DNA from: Rhodobacteraceae bacterium UBA3087
GTDB taxonomy: Bacteria; Pseudomonadota; Alphaproteobacteria; Rhodobacterales; Rhodobacteraceae
Direction: 5' to 3'
Length of the DNA: 6,225 nucleotides
NCBI GenBank assembly: GCA_002367285.1
Contig: DFBF01000253.1
Location: 816 to 7,040, forward strand
Shown here: positions 5,971 to 6,225 of the stretch, piece by piece
Layout: each line of letters starts with the position of its first letter
How positions within the stretch are numbered: position 1 is the stretch's first letter
Translations under genes and position numbers: made by a program
Notes under the pieces: generated by a model
Told to the model about the DNA's origin: nothing
The model's input: the letters and a program-made list of their open reading frames with translations, nothing else
The model's database searches: none

Positions 5971-5996
5971 TCCCCAGAGACGGCGACACCGGATGA
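5859..5996 (+). CDS. Short ORF overlapping the HTH tail, origin unknown
   Basis: A 45-codon frame starts at the ATG at 5859 (MEPDLARDFKLVRESADR) and continues with natural-looking helical, charged sequence to about AGLIP before TGA 5994-5996. It looks more like real protein than the HTH frame over the same bases. It may be a fragment of another gene joined here, the displaced continuation of the HTH protein, or the start of a small gene cut by the integrase fragment, since its last residues lie in integrase-derived sequence. No ribosome site is obvious and no family is recognised. Confidence 0.3.
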   Translation: MEPDLARDFKLVRESADRAEARQVIVSVLYDQIDAGLIPRDGDTG

Positions 5997-6225
5997 TGTG
6001 AAGTATTTCCAGCAGTATCTGGTGGAGAGCGGCGTCAGCATCTGCACGCGCAACCAGACGATGACGGGGGTGAAGTTCCTCTTCCGTGTGACCCTGCGGC
6101 GGCACGAGTTGGTGGCGGAGATTTTCAGTCTCAGGGAGCCCGTGAAGGTGCCGCTGGTGCTGAGTAAGAAAGAGATCAAACGTATCCTGGCCATGGCCCC
6201 CAGCCTGAAGGCGCGGGTGATGTTG
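5971..6225 (+). pseudogene. Tyrosine recombinase/integrase fragment, N-terminus missing, runs off window
   Basis: Following a TGA at 5968-5970, an open frame of 85 codons reaches the window edge. It begins SPETATPDDVKYFQQYLVE and continues through NQTMTGVKFLFRVTLRR, LREPVKVPLVLSKKEIKRIL and SLKARVML. This matches the SAM-like core-binding domain and the beginning of the catalytic domain of tyrosine recombinases of the kind that accompany IS91-family elements. The catalytic residues would lie downstream, outside the window. The N-terminal 25-30 residues normally present are absent and no good start or ribosome site exists (a GTG at 5998 is the only candidate nearby), so the 5' end seems cut at about 5970. 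The family assignment is from recognition of the sequence pattern; the IS91 link is inference, because no transposase is in view. Confidence 0.7.

Overview
The window looks like a chromosomal segment from a GC-rich alphaproteobacterium, most likely of the Rhodobacterales/Roseobacter type. The grounds are the strong G/C preference at third codon positions and the family resemblance of the genes (LACTB2-like hydrolase, EnvZ-like kinase, non-pyrrolysine MttB-family methyltransferase, NodN/MaoC-type hydratase, and an IS91-associated type integrase). The taxonomic call is inference; no marker gene settles it.

Left part (1-2476), intact core-like genes: the 5' part of a tRNA-Asn(GUU) gene on the minus strand with a plausible promoter; a minus-strand zinc metallo-beta-lactamase-fold hydrolase with all metal ligands; and, divergent from it across 78 bp holding a palindrome between two identical heptamers, a complete membrane sensor histidine kinase with no response regulator in view.

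Middle part (2526-4417), a decaying two-gene operon: an MttB/COG5598-type corrinoid methyltransferase gene (2526-4000) is broken by a one-base frameshift near 2709 and an in-frame TGA at 3836-3838, yet still reads as a full-length protein of about 491 residues once both are repaired. It ended in a TGATG stop/start overlap with a MaoC/NodN-type hydratase gene. That junction has been doubled by a perfect 13-bp tandem duplication, and the hydratase C-terminus is thrown out of frame by a second exact tandem duplication, of 11 bp. Removing one 11-bp unit restores a sensible C-terminus ending at 4389. So the pair is probably non-functional through several independent small lesions.

Right part (4401-6225): an intact minus-strand exported four-EF-hand protein converges on the broken hydratase gene. 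Its 5' leader carries another short near-tandem repeat (14-bp period). Upstream of it lies about 720 bp without a convincing gene, holding inverted repeats and a possible broken small membrane or secreted ORF (5164-5354). Then come the N-terminal part of a winged-helix (HTH_36-like) protein, a short ORF of unknown origin, and a tyrosine recombinase fragment lacking its N-terminus and running off the window. This right end reads as a mosaic of mobile-element debris. I see no intact novel system. The most notable signal is the cluster of short tandem duplications and other lesions that inactivated the methyltransferase/hydratase pair next to this debris.
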